64,000 bases of DNA from the NCBI GenBank assembly GCA_038502055.1, contig JAXRKN010000043.1:7812001-7876000 (forward strand), written 5' to 3'. The notes under the pieces are model-generated. The model searched no databases. It worked only from the letters and a program-made list of their open reading frames with translations, and was not told where the DNA came from. This stretch comes from Tanytarsus gracilentus (taxonomy: Eukaryota > Arthropoda > Insecta > Diptera > Chironomidae). The translations under genes and the position numbers were made by a program. Below, piece by piece: positions 23,201 through 32,438 of the stretch (position 1 is the first letter of the stretch; every line of letters starts with the position of its first letter).

Positions 23201-25232
23201 TGTATGCGAGAGAATTCACATTAAACTTTTTTTTGGAATGTTGTTGGGTGTGTGGTGTTGGCTCAATTCCAAAAAAAACACAAAAATATGAAATATTGCG
23301 CTTAGAGATTGTTCGACATTGTTCTTGTGTTTTTGAAAATCGGAGAGAGAAATTTTAACGTTTCTATTTAAGTTTTTAGGGCGGTAATGTTGGTGACCAA
23401 AAGAAGTGCATTTAATATTTTAATCTTACATTTAATTTTTAATATTTTTACTTTTAACGTGATTCACAGTTCGTCCAGTTTTTAACGATCAACAATTAAT
23501 TCTTGAACATTAAAAATTGTCTTTGTCATCTCGAATAATGATGACGTGAAAATCAACTTAATTTTGTGGTTGATACACACTTTTGCGGTCATTAATTTAA
23601 CTGCCACGCGTGCACATCGAGGCGGCAATGACAATGATGACGATGCATACTCAATGTCGACCGCAAAAATGACATTTATTTAGTTTCATTCTTGATGATG
23701 TGATAATGTGAGTGAGCATGGATGATGAGAAATCTGGTCATGGCTTTGCCTGGATTAATTAGGTCCGGGGTTAAAATGAAAATTTAATTAAAAAATGCTT
23801 CATCATGAAATGACCTAATGTCAAATTTATTTTTATTTCATTCCCTCTGCACTCTCGACAATGACACACGTCCATTAGCCGAGATTGAGGTAAAATAAGA
23901 AAGTTTTATTTTTATTAAACCCCAAGACATACTTTTGAGTCCTTGATGCTCATCAATGAAAGTGCTTTCACAATATTATTGAAGGCTATTTTTTATCACT
24001 TGTTGAATTTAACCATTTTTTTTGAAGAATGCTCTTGGTTTTCTTTATGCTCATATTGTCTCAATGTGAAACAGCAAAGAAAATTTTTATGCTTGAAGTG
24101 AGCAGCGAAAAAAAGCGATAAGGCACTCAATAATGAATGCAAGAAACATTTTTGTCTTCAAAAGCACTTTTTGCTGATTCTTTTGTAATTTTTTTGTGCA
24201 GAGATTTAAAAGAGTGCTTAAGAATGGATGAAAATGCACAAAGGGCCATTCTCTACTCTTTAGAGATCGTATCGAGCACGAGAAGGAAAACAACTGCGAA
24301 CAATGAATAATACAGTGAAGTAAACTTGAGACGAATTTGACAACTGTTGAAAAATTTCGGTGATTTTGAAGGTAATTTTGTAGAAAATTTTATCAAACTT
24401 TTTATTTTTGAATGCACTGAAAATAATTTAAAGGATTTGGGAAAAAAAATAAATTAATCGATTTACTTAAGTAAATTTTTATGTTAACTGCAATTTTTAA
24501 TGTAATTGTTATGCCACTAATTTTATTTACCACAATATATTATTTAAATGACTTCCTAATTTAATCATCATTAATTAATTATTTAATATCGTTTACATCA
24601 CAATGTTTCATTTATATCAAATTCTATGTGTTTATGCATGCCATATTTGAAATCGATATGTAGCGAAATAATTAGCGAATATTTTGTGCATAATTGATAT
24701 TGCAGCGGATGTTTTACTTAATATATTGTTGTAAACATTTTGAGGAGATTTTAAAAGGGTCGGAAAAGTAATTTGTGAGTTTTTCGCTCCTAAAACTTTA
24801 ATTTAGTTGAATTCTTTTAAATTCTTGAAACTTTTAAAGTTTTTTTTGATTTATTCCTTTGCATCAAAAAAAGCAATTTAATTTACTCATCAAATATTGT
24901 CAATCGATGAATCAATGACAAATTTGAAGATGTTTGAGTTTAAAATTTCCGACATAAATTTCACACAAGAAATCGTTTGCACGCACGCATTGAAAACTCA
25001 CCAGATCAATCAATTGTGAGAGCCTTAAGCCTAGTTTGACGAGAATTGTGTCTGTGTTGTTCATTACAGGCCGAATGAGGCGATTATAATTGCTCAATAA
25101 ATCATCGTAAAGCCTTTTGGCATCGGGATTTGCTTGTATGCCAATTGTCAAGAATGATGATACAATTATCATCCATTTTAGCGCGTAATTCCCTCGAAAT
25201 TGCATTTTTAATTTCGCGTAAAAAAAGTTCAT
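11227..25232 (-). CDS. nAChRalpha2: nicotinic acetylcholine receptor alpha2-like subunit, complete, 16 coding exons
   Basis: Ligand-gated cation channel subunit of neuronal cholinergic synapses. Coding exons, high to low: 25232-25002, 22902-22775, 22720-22694, 17635-17567, 17250-17229, 17160-17101, 16987-16984, 16921-16903, 16845-16708, 16653-16648, 16588-16568, 16510-15917, 15780-15737, 15677-15523, 14880-14768, 11308-11227. They total 1713 nt (570 residues), with phase matching at every junction. A signal peptide covers about residues 1-34, and NPDAKRLYDDLLSNYNRL then starts the mature chain. Loop A is WLPDIVLYN (120-128), the Cys-loop runs C162 to C176, loop B is GSWTYDG (181-187), and loop C is YYPCCAEPY with paired C236-C237. 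TM1 is about 255-277, TM2 286-306, TM3 317-338 and TM4 about 512-535, with a cytoplasmic loop containing GYNGLPSL and YPFELEKAIHNVMF. The tail reads LYDNTEPIDM and ends NLTSKDH. Drosophila alpha2 is of similar length and shares the NNTDTxLVKLGLRLSQLIDL pattern. Alpha1 is the main alternative. Two plus-strand genes are nested in its introns. Confidence 0.93.
11736..11772 (+). promoter_or_regulatory. Core promoter of the tandem-repeat secreted protein gene (TATA plus initiator)
   Basis: TATAAAAG at 11736-11743 is followed by the arthropod initiator TCAGT at 11768-11772. Transcription would start near 11770, leaving a 38-nt 5' UTR before the ATG at 11808. A strong TATA with a short leader is typical of highly expressed, tissue-specific insect genes; that expression reading is inference. 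Confidence 0.7.
11808..14566 (+). CDS. secreted tandem-repeat protein or peptide polyprotein of unknown family, nested in an nAChR intron
   Basis: I do not recognise this family. Exon 1 is 11808-14385 and exon 2 is 14436-14566 (902 residues in all). If the intron is retained, the protein stops at 14402 after 864 residues. A signal peptide (MKTFLIWCVLVSVVSS) is followed by a short region with two cysteines and a lysine/glutamate-rich helix-like stretch. Two repeat blocks follow, separated by a non-repeat linker of about 100 residues. Every repeat opens with KR or RR and carries the core NxIxGxNVQTxQxVKEVN. In block A seven units join through NYGKR, the form of an amidation plus dibasic cleavage site. 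This allows two readings: a precursor cut into many similar peptides, or a structural repeat protein (silk, cuticle or matrix) with beta-strand-like NVQT repeats. Codon sense is strong and the DNA repeats are recent. The gene lies antisense in the last intron of the nAChR gene, and has its own promoter. Confidence 0.88.
12070..13116 (+). repeat. Repeat block A, 78-bp units, twelve copies plus a decayed thirteenth
   Basis: Twelve units of 26 residues, typically KRLAISNNIDGENVQTSQ then DVKEVNYG, with near-identical DNA. Units 2, 5 and 10 carry an extra 12-13-residue segment (DDPQEAVR then QNAYK, LNAYK or LYGYK) in place of the final glycine, which gives a higher-order pattern. A decayed thirteenth unit (KRMTINNAIDGENVS) lies just past the block. 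The repeated part between dibasic sites is acidic, with aspartates and glutamates outnumbering lysines. Confidence 0.9.
13450..14385 (+). repeat. Repeat block B, 75-bp units, about twelve copies in alternating types
   Basis: Units of 25 residues of the form RRLAMKNKIEGVNVQTKQ then DIKEINN. From the third unit they alternate between RRLAMKNK with DIKEIN and RRLNMQNK with DVKEIN, so the expanding unit was probably a 150-bp dimer. The first unit and the last three are more diverged. Between the RR sites this block is slightly basic, unlike block A. Confidence 0.9.
14386..14435 (+). other. Short 3' intron with an alternative terminus in the repeat gene
   Basis: The 50-bp intron runs from GTTTGT to TTTTTAG. 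Splicing removes the stop at 14400-14402 and joins in frame to 42 more codons that keep the gene's asparagine/glutamine style (GNTNIQSNVQQFG, then KNLQGSIQQ) and end GLCSFC with TAA at 14564-14566. The donor is weaker than consensus. AATAAA at 14421-14426 inside the intron would allow a shorter transcript ending GLFKF. Retention versus splicing therefore sets two C-termini. Confidence 0.65.
14676..14697 (+). terminator. Poly(A) signals after the repeat gene
   Basis: AATAAA at 14676-14681 and again at 14692-14697, about 110-130 nt beyond the second-exon stop at 14566. The next nAChR exon on the other strand begins at 14768, so the two transcripts stay apart within the intron. Confidence 0.5.
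16568..17250 (-). other. nAChRalpha2: Microexon cluster in the nAChR alpha2-like gene
   Basis: Within 683 bp, seven exons alternate with six introns of roughly 54-113 bp: 17250-17229 (22 nt), 17160-17101 (60), 16987-16984 (4, TTTG), 16921-16903 (19), 16845-16708 (138), 16653-16648 (6, CTATCC) and 16588-16568 (21). Every intron starts GT and ends AG. The 6-nt exon is flanked by CTTTCAG and GTAAGTA. The 4-nt exon is followed by GTAAGT and preceded by a weak AAAAAAG acceptor with an AACTAAC branch-like motif upstream. The exons were assigned because only this set keeps the frame and reproduces the conserved protein order: NPPAIFK, SSCEID to CFMK, F-GSWTYDG, NQIDLK to HEKY, YP, CCAEPYP, then DIFFNIT. 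The 4-nt exon is the least certain. Confidence 0.85.
19644..21780 (+). CDS. divergent ionotropic receptor (IR), nested in an nAChR intron
   Basis: Variant ionotropic glutamate receptor of the insect chemosensory IR family, expected in dendritic membranes of gustatory or olfactory neurons. Exons 19644-20085, 20263-21009, 21056-21209 and 21291-21780 join in phase to 610 codons. Junction residues agree with the family, for example RTGYQ-G-VFFEM. An N-terminal non-conserved domain is followed by an S1 half. TM1 is about 317-338 (VIWMLLIITFCLAFCITAIL). A pore segment reads FFGIGQTVLP (about 363-372), TM2 follows with FFIYFCLIMRTGYQG, then an S2 half with PPASVKEFIDEN, TM3 near 563-585 (FGFIVWGFACLVASG) and a 25-residue basic tail. 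The ATG at 19644 gives no clear signal peptide, so a short upstream exon may be missing. Small introns (46-177 bp) fit the family. It sits antisense in the 5 kb intron 17636-22693 of the receptor gene. Confidence 0.88.
22007..22012 (+). terminator. Candidate poly(A) signal of the IR gene
   Basis: AATAAA about 227 nt after the TAA at 21780 and before the next minus-strand nAChR exon (22694). Confidence 0.35.
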
Positions 25233-28200
25233 TCACCACAAAATATTTATTGTTCCTTGCGCACTTAGTCAATCGCGGTTGCTAATGTTTTTTCAAATTA
25301 TCACATTTTCAACTAATTTTTCAATAAAAAAAAATTACGATTGATTGAAAATAAAGTTTGTGTGTCTATTTTTCGCCGATAGACTGCACCACTCGAGATT
25401 TTTCTCATCACTTCCACCAAAATATGGACTTAGATCCTTCCATTCCACAACATCTCAACTTCAACTGAAAATAGCTCCACTCCATAGGATTTGTGTCTTA
25501 CTTCCCTTAAAAAAATCCTTTTTCCTCTCTCGCATGTGATAAATCGATTTTGTTGTTGGCGCATGAGCTTTCGACGCAAAAAAAAGATTCTTGCTAAAAT
25601 TATTGGAAGTTGGAAACAGCATCCAAACTGGAATTTCTTCTTGGGTGTGTTTCTCTCTTATTTATTTGTCTCTCTCTCTCGCATCTCCGATTAGATGTCG
25701 ACGTCATGCAGATGGAAAAAAGGCAAACAGAAGAATAATCTTAGATTGTAGCATGTTATCGGGGAGCAAATAAAATTTTATGGAAAATACATTAAAAAGA
25801 TGTTTGATTGACGCTTTGAAAAACTCAAACTGAGTTTGATGCTCGGCCTCTTTGTGCCCTAGAAAAGCACAACGAGAACGAAGGATTTAAAATTTTATTT
25901 TTATGCTGCTTCTTTTATATACGTGAAGTAATCCACTTTTTTTCTTCTGTCACAAGCGATAAGCTACCGAAATTGAGTACAGATGGATTTATTATGATGA
26001 CAATGATTCATCTGAAAAAATATAGGCGAGGCTTTTAAAGATAAAACGCATTGCGGTTTTGAAATTTAATTTACGAAATTAGAAATAACGATCAGAAGTT
26101 TTTTTTTGTGGATTTGGAGTCGAGAGAATTTTTTTTGGCAATGCTTTGCGTTCACATAAAGTAGAAGAATTTTTTTTGCTCTCATAAGAGTGAAAAATTT
26201 CTCGAGGAATTTTATAACTTTCTTTTTGTGTGGAATTTAATTTGGCTTTTAAATTTTCTACCATAGCTTTTAAGCTTTTTAACGATTTTTTGCTGTGTTG
26301 TGGAAAAATTTATGTTAGATTTTTATTGCAACATTTTCTTTTCTGTGTATTTTAAATTTTTCGCAAGGCTAAATTTTTTTAATTTGTAAAATTGAAAACA
26401 ATTAAAGTTAATTTTTTTCTATTCATTTTTAAACTCGCATATTTTTATTTTGAACCATTTTTATCTTCAAAAATAATAAAAATTCATATCGGAAAAAATC
26501 TCAAATATTTTCCTCAAAAATTCTAAATAATTCAACGAATATCCCAACTTGAATTAGGAATTGTGTTTGCTCTGGCCGGAAAATATTTTAACAGGAATTT
26601 GAATTCCGTTCCTTAAATTCCTTGAAACTATTTTCATCAATATTACATTACTGTGTTGTGAAAATGAATTAGAAAAGTTTTGTAGTTTTTTAAAATTATA
26701 AAATAATTTAGATTGCAATTTAATCAATCCTTCAGCTCCAGCAGCGCTTTAAATTTTCAGATCACATTGCTCGAGTGTCAAGTGCATGTGTGCTAAATGT
26801 AAAAAGTTTTTTATTCGAGTTTTATATGATCCTAACTAAGTCAGTGTGAGTGATGCATGGAAAGCACAAAATCACAAGCAAAGGTTCATTTAATTCTTTT
26901 TGGAATCAAGATTTAAGAAATTAAAATGAAAAAATTTGTAAATATAAATTTAATTCAAGTTAAATCACTTATATTGCACCTATCTAAGACAAAGCATCCG
27001 AGAATAAAATTTGTACTCGTATGATGCATTAAAGCATAAATCCATTGCTAATGCCACCACCATGGAAGTAAGAAGAAGGTTTAAATTATTCATGAGCGAA
27101 TTGAAGCGATCGAAGAGAGTAAAATGCTTTTGCCCTCGCTTCTACTTCTGCTGCTGAATAATTGGATGCAATAAAGTTTAAAAAAATCAATTGCCAAGTA
27201 AGAAAATTTTTCTCTCAAAGATATTCTTGAGCAAATACATTTGAAATGTTTACCACTGGATTTCTTGAGTTTAAAGGAACGTTTTTAAGAAAACAGCACA
27301 GCATGAATAGCAAATAAGCTATTAGCTTGCGAAATATTTGTTTTTAATTTGAATTTCTTCATCTCGAAAGTTTTGGAAAATGTTTCGCATAAAACATACA
27401 ATGTGGTTCGCTTTTTTTGAGAACGATGTTTTATTTATATTTTCAATCGTAACTTTATTTTTTTTATCCAATGCCTCATGCTAGAAATTGAGAGAATAAA
27501 ATTTCGCGTTCAAAGGCTTTAGTGATGCAAAAAAGATGGATTGAATTTCGGGTGGTGTCATGAGAGAATTGCCATGAATTTGAAAAACCTTCTTAGACAT
27601 TTTCCGCTCCCCTAAATAAAATGCAAATCTCTTGATCGATGTTGAGAAAAATAAAATAAAATTGAAACAACTCAGACAGCACCAAAAATACAGTTGAATG
27701 ATTTAAGATTTCCCTCGCTTTCCCTCAACGCGAAATTAAAATTTATGATAGTGGAAAAATTTCACAATCTTTGGAAACTTTTCTTTCTCTCGTGCATGCA
27801 TGGTGTGCTCAAGTGTGCTTTTTGTATACAACTCGAAGAGAGCTTTTTATTCGACGAACTGTAAAAGAGTCGCTTGAACTCTATTTTAGTCATTTTTGTT
27901 GCTTTACAACTCAGAAAGTTTCAAAAGAAAATTTAATTTGTGAGGAAAAATTGTTTGCTGATTCTCATTAATTTCCCATGCGTTTATTTATTTATTTTTG
28001 ATGACGACTTTCCAGTTATGAAATTCTTTTGAAGCTGCAACTGAAAATTAATAAAATTATAATTTGTGGACAGACGAGAAAAATCATCCAAAAACTTATT
28101 TTATAATTAATTAACTTTATATCCATAAAAACTCTTTTATTTTTGTAGCGGCGTGCTATGGTTTTTCAACAATCGTGACAAAATTAAAATTTAAAAATTT

Positions 28201-28261
28201 CGAATCGTGAGCATTCAAAGTAATTTAATTAAAACATTTTATTTTACTTACAACCTTAAAA
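25233..28261. other. Non-coding spacer between the nAChR and GalNAc-transferase genes
   Basis: About 3 kb upstream of both genes, which start divergently (minus at 25232, plus at 28262). It should contain both promoters and 5' UTRs, but I saw no convincing TATA plus initiator pair. No exon, RNA gene or repeat could be supported. Confidence 0.45.
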
Positions 28262-30121
28262 ATGATCAGACGTCCACTAAAAGCAATTAAAATTTGCGCG
28301 ATATTTTTGTTGGCGACATTTGTAATAAATTTTTTAAGTGAATCATTTATTTTTAAGAATTCGTTCAGAATATTCAAAAATCCTCTTGAACTTGCAAATT
28401 TAGACATTTATCCGCGACTCAAAAACTATTCAATGAAAGATTGGCATGATTACGATTTCATTGCTTATGAAGCAACTCGAAGGGGATTAGGAGAAAATGG
28501 ATCAAAAGTGATTTTAATAAATGAAGAGGAAATAAAAAAGAACCAAAAAGTCTTGGAGGTTGAAGGACTTTCCGGTTACATTAGTGATTTGATTTCAATT
28601 AATCGATCTTTACCCGATGTTAGACATCCACTGTGAGTTTTTAAAATTTATATAATTTTTTAAAATTTAACTTTCAATTTTTTTCAGGTGTCGTCGCAAA
28701 TTTTATCTCGCAAATCTTCCACCCGTGACTATTATCATAATTTTTCACAATGAAATTCCAAGTTTAATTAAACGCACTCTTCACTCGATCACTAATCGAA
28801 CCCCAGCTGAACTCATTGATGAAATAATTCTCGTCAATGACGCAAGCACACGACACGAACTGTTCGATCAACTCGAAACTTATATCAATGAAAACTTTAA
28901 TACAATTAAAATCGTGAGGTTAAAAACTCGCGTAGGTTTAATCAAGGCCAGAATGGAAGGCTTTCGAAGAGCGAAAAGTGAAATAGTTGTTTTTCTTGAT
29001 TCACACATTGAGGTTGGTACTAATTGGCTGCCTCCACTGATTGAACCAATTGCCATGAATCCTCGAGTGAGCACAATTCCAATTCACGACAAGTTCAGTT
29101 GGCTTGATTTTGGCTATGAATCAGCGGACGCGCACGGTGTAAGGGGTTTGTTTGCATGGGATTTCGATTATCGAGTGATTCGTAGACCGTTGAACATGCC
29201 AACAATGCCAAAAAGGACACCAATCATGTTGGGATGTGCATTCGCTATTAACAGAAAATATTTTGAAGATCTCGGAGGCTATGACGAGGGTTTAGAGATA
29301 TGGAATGGTAAAAAATTTTAAATTTTGCAATTTAATAACATTAAAAATTTTAATTTCCAGGAGAAAATTACGAACTAAGTCTTAAGCTTCATCTATGTGG
29401 TGGTGACCTCCTCGAAGTGCCCTGCTCTAGAATTGCTCATGTTTTTCGAGCGCGAAACATCTTTAGGAAAACAGAAAACAACGATGATTTTGTAGCGAGA
29501 AACTTTAAACGAATAGCAGAGGTTTGGTTGGACGATTGGAAAAAATATTTGTACAAAACCAATTTAACTCGTTTTGCTGTTGCCGAGGCTGGAGATTTAA
29601 AGAAACAGATAGAAATTAGAAGAAAATTAAATTGCAAACCTTTTGACTATTTTGTCTATGCGATTGCACCTGAGATGGTTAATGTGTTTGGTGTGCCACG
29701 TGATGATGACATCGCGTATGGAAGTTTATCGGTAACTTTCAGAAATAAAACATTTTGCATCACGGACGTGAATGGCTTTAAAAGTTGCAAACTAGATGAG
29801 TGTGATAAAAATCCTGCTTCACCAAACAAGAGGAAATTTTTACATTTCAATCCAGAAAAAGGCATCGAACATGATCGAACAAAAATGTGTTTAGATAAGA
29901 AGCAATTCTCTCGTGAGTTGGGTTATGAGTACAAAAAGAACTTTTGGAAATATTCTTTTAAAACTCATCAAATAATGCACGTAGATGGTCATTACTGTAT
30001 AGCAGCTAATTTTCAAAAGAAATCATTAATGTTACGACCTTGCAACTCATCAATTGTGAATCAAATTTGGACTTTTGGATCGGTTGATTTAGAAATTGTT
30101 AATCAACTAAATTTAGATTGA
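28262..30121 (+). CDS. divergent polypeptide N-acetylgalactosaminyltransferase
   Basis: Golgi enzyme family that starts mucin-type O-glycosylation by moving GalNAc from UDP-GalNAc to serine or threonine. Exons 28262-28632, 28688-29307 and 29361-30121 join in phase to 583 residues, near the usual 550-650. A type II membrane anchor lies at about residues 10-28, followed by a short stem. The GT-A domain starts with LPPVTIIIIFHNE (134-146) and has the metal-binding DSH (228-230). The Gal/GalNAc-T motif is YDEGLEIWNGENYELSLK (from 322), then CGG, PCSR and HVFR. AEVWLDDWKKYLY follows. A degenerate ricin-type lectin domain spans about 450-575 with NQIWTFG near the end. Several usually fixed residues differ: GCAFAI where GGLFAI is normal, SLKLHLCGG for SFKxWxCGG, and SRIAH for SRVGH. 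It may be a rapidly evolving paralogue with altered activity. Confidence 0.92.
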
Positions 30122-30187
30122 ATTTTTCAAGCTCTGATTATGATATCAAAAATTTATTAAAAATATGTTTTTAATTTATTTTTAGTT

Positions 30188-30193
30188 AATAAA
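30188..30193 (+). terminator. Poly(A) signal of the GalNAc-transferase gene
   Basis: AATAAA 67 nt after the TGA at 30121, a typical distance for a short insect 3' UTR. Confidence 0.5.
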
Positions 30194-32395
30194 TTTTTAA
30201 CATTTGTTTCCAATTTATTTCTTTTCTTTAAAACATATAGCAAAGTTGTAAAAGTTTTGCTGCCTTCGAAAACACTCATACCTTAACTCACGTAAGAATT
30301 CCTTGAAGAAATCTCACTCATGAAAGTTTTATTTTTTCCATCCTGCGCTCCCACTGCTAACAAACCCGACAACTTTTGTCGTAAAATTGAATCACGCTCA
30401 AGGAGTTCAATTGCTTCTGTCACAGCATTAAACTTTAAATTTGCTGCTTTTTTTCACCAGTAATTTGTAACATGTTACAACAAAAGTCCTGGACAAGTAA
30501 CTCGTTGGCTTTTATCAACCTGAAATGTTGCATTCCGTAAAACTTTTCTCTCTCAGCTTTCTTCAAAATATGAACAATGTTCTCATACAAATTATTCAAC
30601 GCAATTTGCTGTTAACGTTACGACTCCTGAGGCGTTTGTGTGTGCGTAAAATGTAGTTACATGTCATAAAAGAGACTTTTAAAAAATTAAAATTTCTAAT
30701 GCATCACTTTTTATGGCTTTTATGGTTGTTTTTGTGGGAATCACGCAATGTGAGAGGAAAAAATTCTGTATACGGATACAGAGCACATTGTGCGAGTTAT
30801 TTTGTTTGTTACGCGTCATTTTATAAAATTTGAAAAATCATATTCGAATATGAATCAATAATTTTAAAAACTATGAAAATAAAAAATTATTTTTCAAAAC
30901 TGCGCTTCACCACGTTATTTTTGCATTTTTTTCCAAACCATCCTCGAGCATTTTTGCGTGCAACATTCACGAGCTTAGTGCACAATGAAATCATATTTTT
31001 TAACTTTAAAGTACTACCAACATGAGCCACAGTAGTTTGCGAGTTAATTCACTCAATTTATAATGCGATGCTTTTCTTATGTACGACTCAAGAATGGAAA
31101 TCCGTCATATAAAATCCTCTCGTGTTCTCGGATTGCAAATGGACTCATTTAATATATAAATCCATCGACCTCAAAAAAAGACACTTTATTGCCTTTTTCT
31201 CTTGATCACATTCCATCTCCTAGGATATTTTTCTTTTCTTCTTGCGTGAATTCTTACTTATCAACTGTAAAGGGACTTAACTGTGAGCAGAGTGCGAATA
31301 ACCTAGAGAATAAAGTAGTAAGAAATAATTTAAGGATCGTAAAAATATTTTTATGGTTTCATTATGATGCTCTAATGCTTGGGAGATGTTGACATGGTTT
31401 TCTTCAAAAATAAATAAGTAATTTTTTAGTGGATAAACATTTTTATTGCTGTTTGGGATTAAATTTATAATTGAGATATGATCACACGAGGATTGATAAT
31501 GAGTTCGTGTTAAAATTATTTAAATTATAATTTTTTACTGTCCTATATAAAAATTTCTAACTAAAGGTTAAACTCAAAAGATTTACGCTAATAATCAATT
31601 AGCATGATTTGAGTTTTGCTGCGGGGAAACTCCACTAACCCACATTTCCATTATCGCATGCACAGCGAGTCGTCGGGATGTTTGCATTCGCTTCGTATCG
31701 CATCAATCATCAATATATTGCGAATGTGCTTCATGCTTCAGCATATTAATAATAGCATCGACCAATATCCATGGCTAAAATCATTGCTTAAGCATTCGAC
31801 GACTCATAAAATGTAATCTTTTATCTCCCCCTTGCTCTTTCTTTCTGTGACGCTCGCATGTACACACAGCATTTGCTCGAAAGTGAACCAATTTTGCCTC
31901 CACGCTTTAATCAATGCGCCACAGAAAAATGCTATAAACAATGTAATAAAATTTAATGTGAAAAACTTTTTTCGTTCTTAGAATTTTTAGTCAAATTTTG
32001 AACTTCTTGAGGATTTAGTTTATCTTTGATTTAGGAAATTAATTTAATTATTTGAAAGTGCTTTTGCGAATTTTTTAAACTGATTTTTGGTAAGTTTTAA
32101 AAATTGTTTAGCTTTATATAATTTGTTTATTACTTGATTACAAAATTCAAATATTTTACGGCATCCCCAATATTTTTTAAAAACACCAAATAAAAAATAT
32201 TTTTTCCTCACATCCCTACTGCTGAGTCATTGAATGTCGAGTATTTGGAATGGCAATTGTGTCTCTCGATTCACTCAGCATGTGTCGAAATATGAAAATC
32301 AAAAAAATGATTGTAAAATCTGCGGCTCTACGCAAAAAAGAAAAAATCTGTATAAATCGATCATCGACAATTTTTTTTTGCTATTGAGTGGGAAA
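30194..32395. other. Non-coding spacer between convergent GalNAc-transferase and IDGF genes
   Basis: The two flanking genes point at each other, so this holds their 3' ends and 2.2 kb of spacer. No coding exon, RNA gene or repeat could be supported on either strand. Confidence 0.45.
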
Positions 32396-32401
32396 TTTAT
32401 T
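32396..32401 (-). terminator. Poly(A) signal of the IDGF-like gene
   Basis: Minus-strand AATAAA 38 nt beyond the TAA at 32439-32441. Confidence 0.5.
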
Positions 32402-32438
32402 TCAATCTCATTCATGACATTTTAATTGTACAGCAATT

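Noticed and set aside
11227..25232. Alpha1 rather than alpha2 identity for the receptor
   Set aside because: The N-terminal NNTDTxLVKLGLRLSQLIDL pattern and NLKDQILTTN favour alpha2 from memory, but only a tree can settle it.
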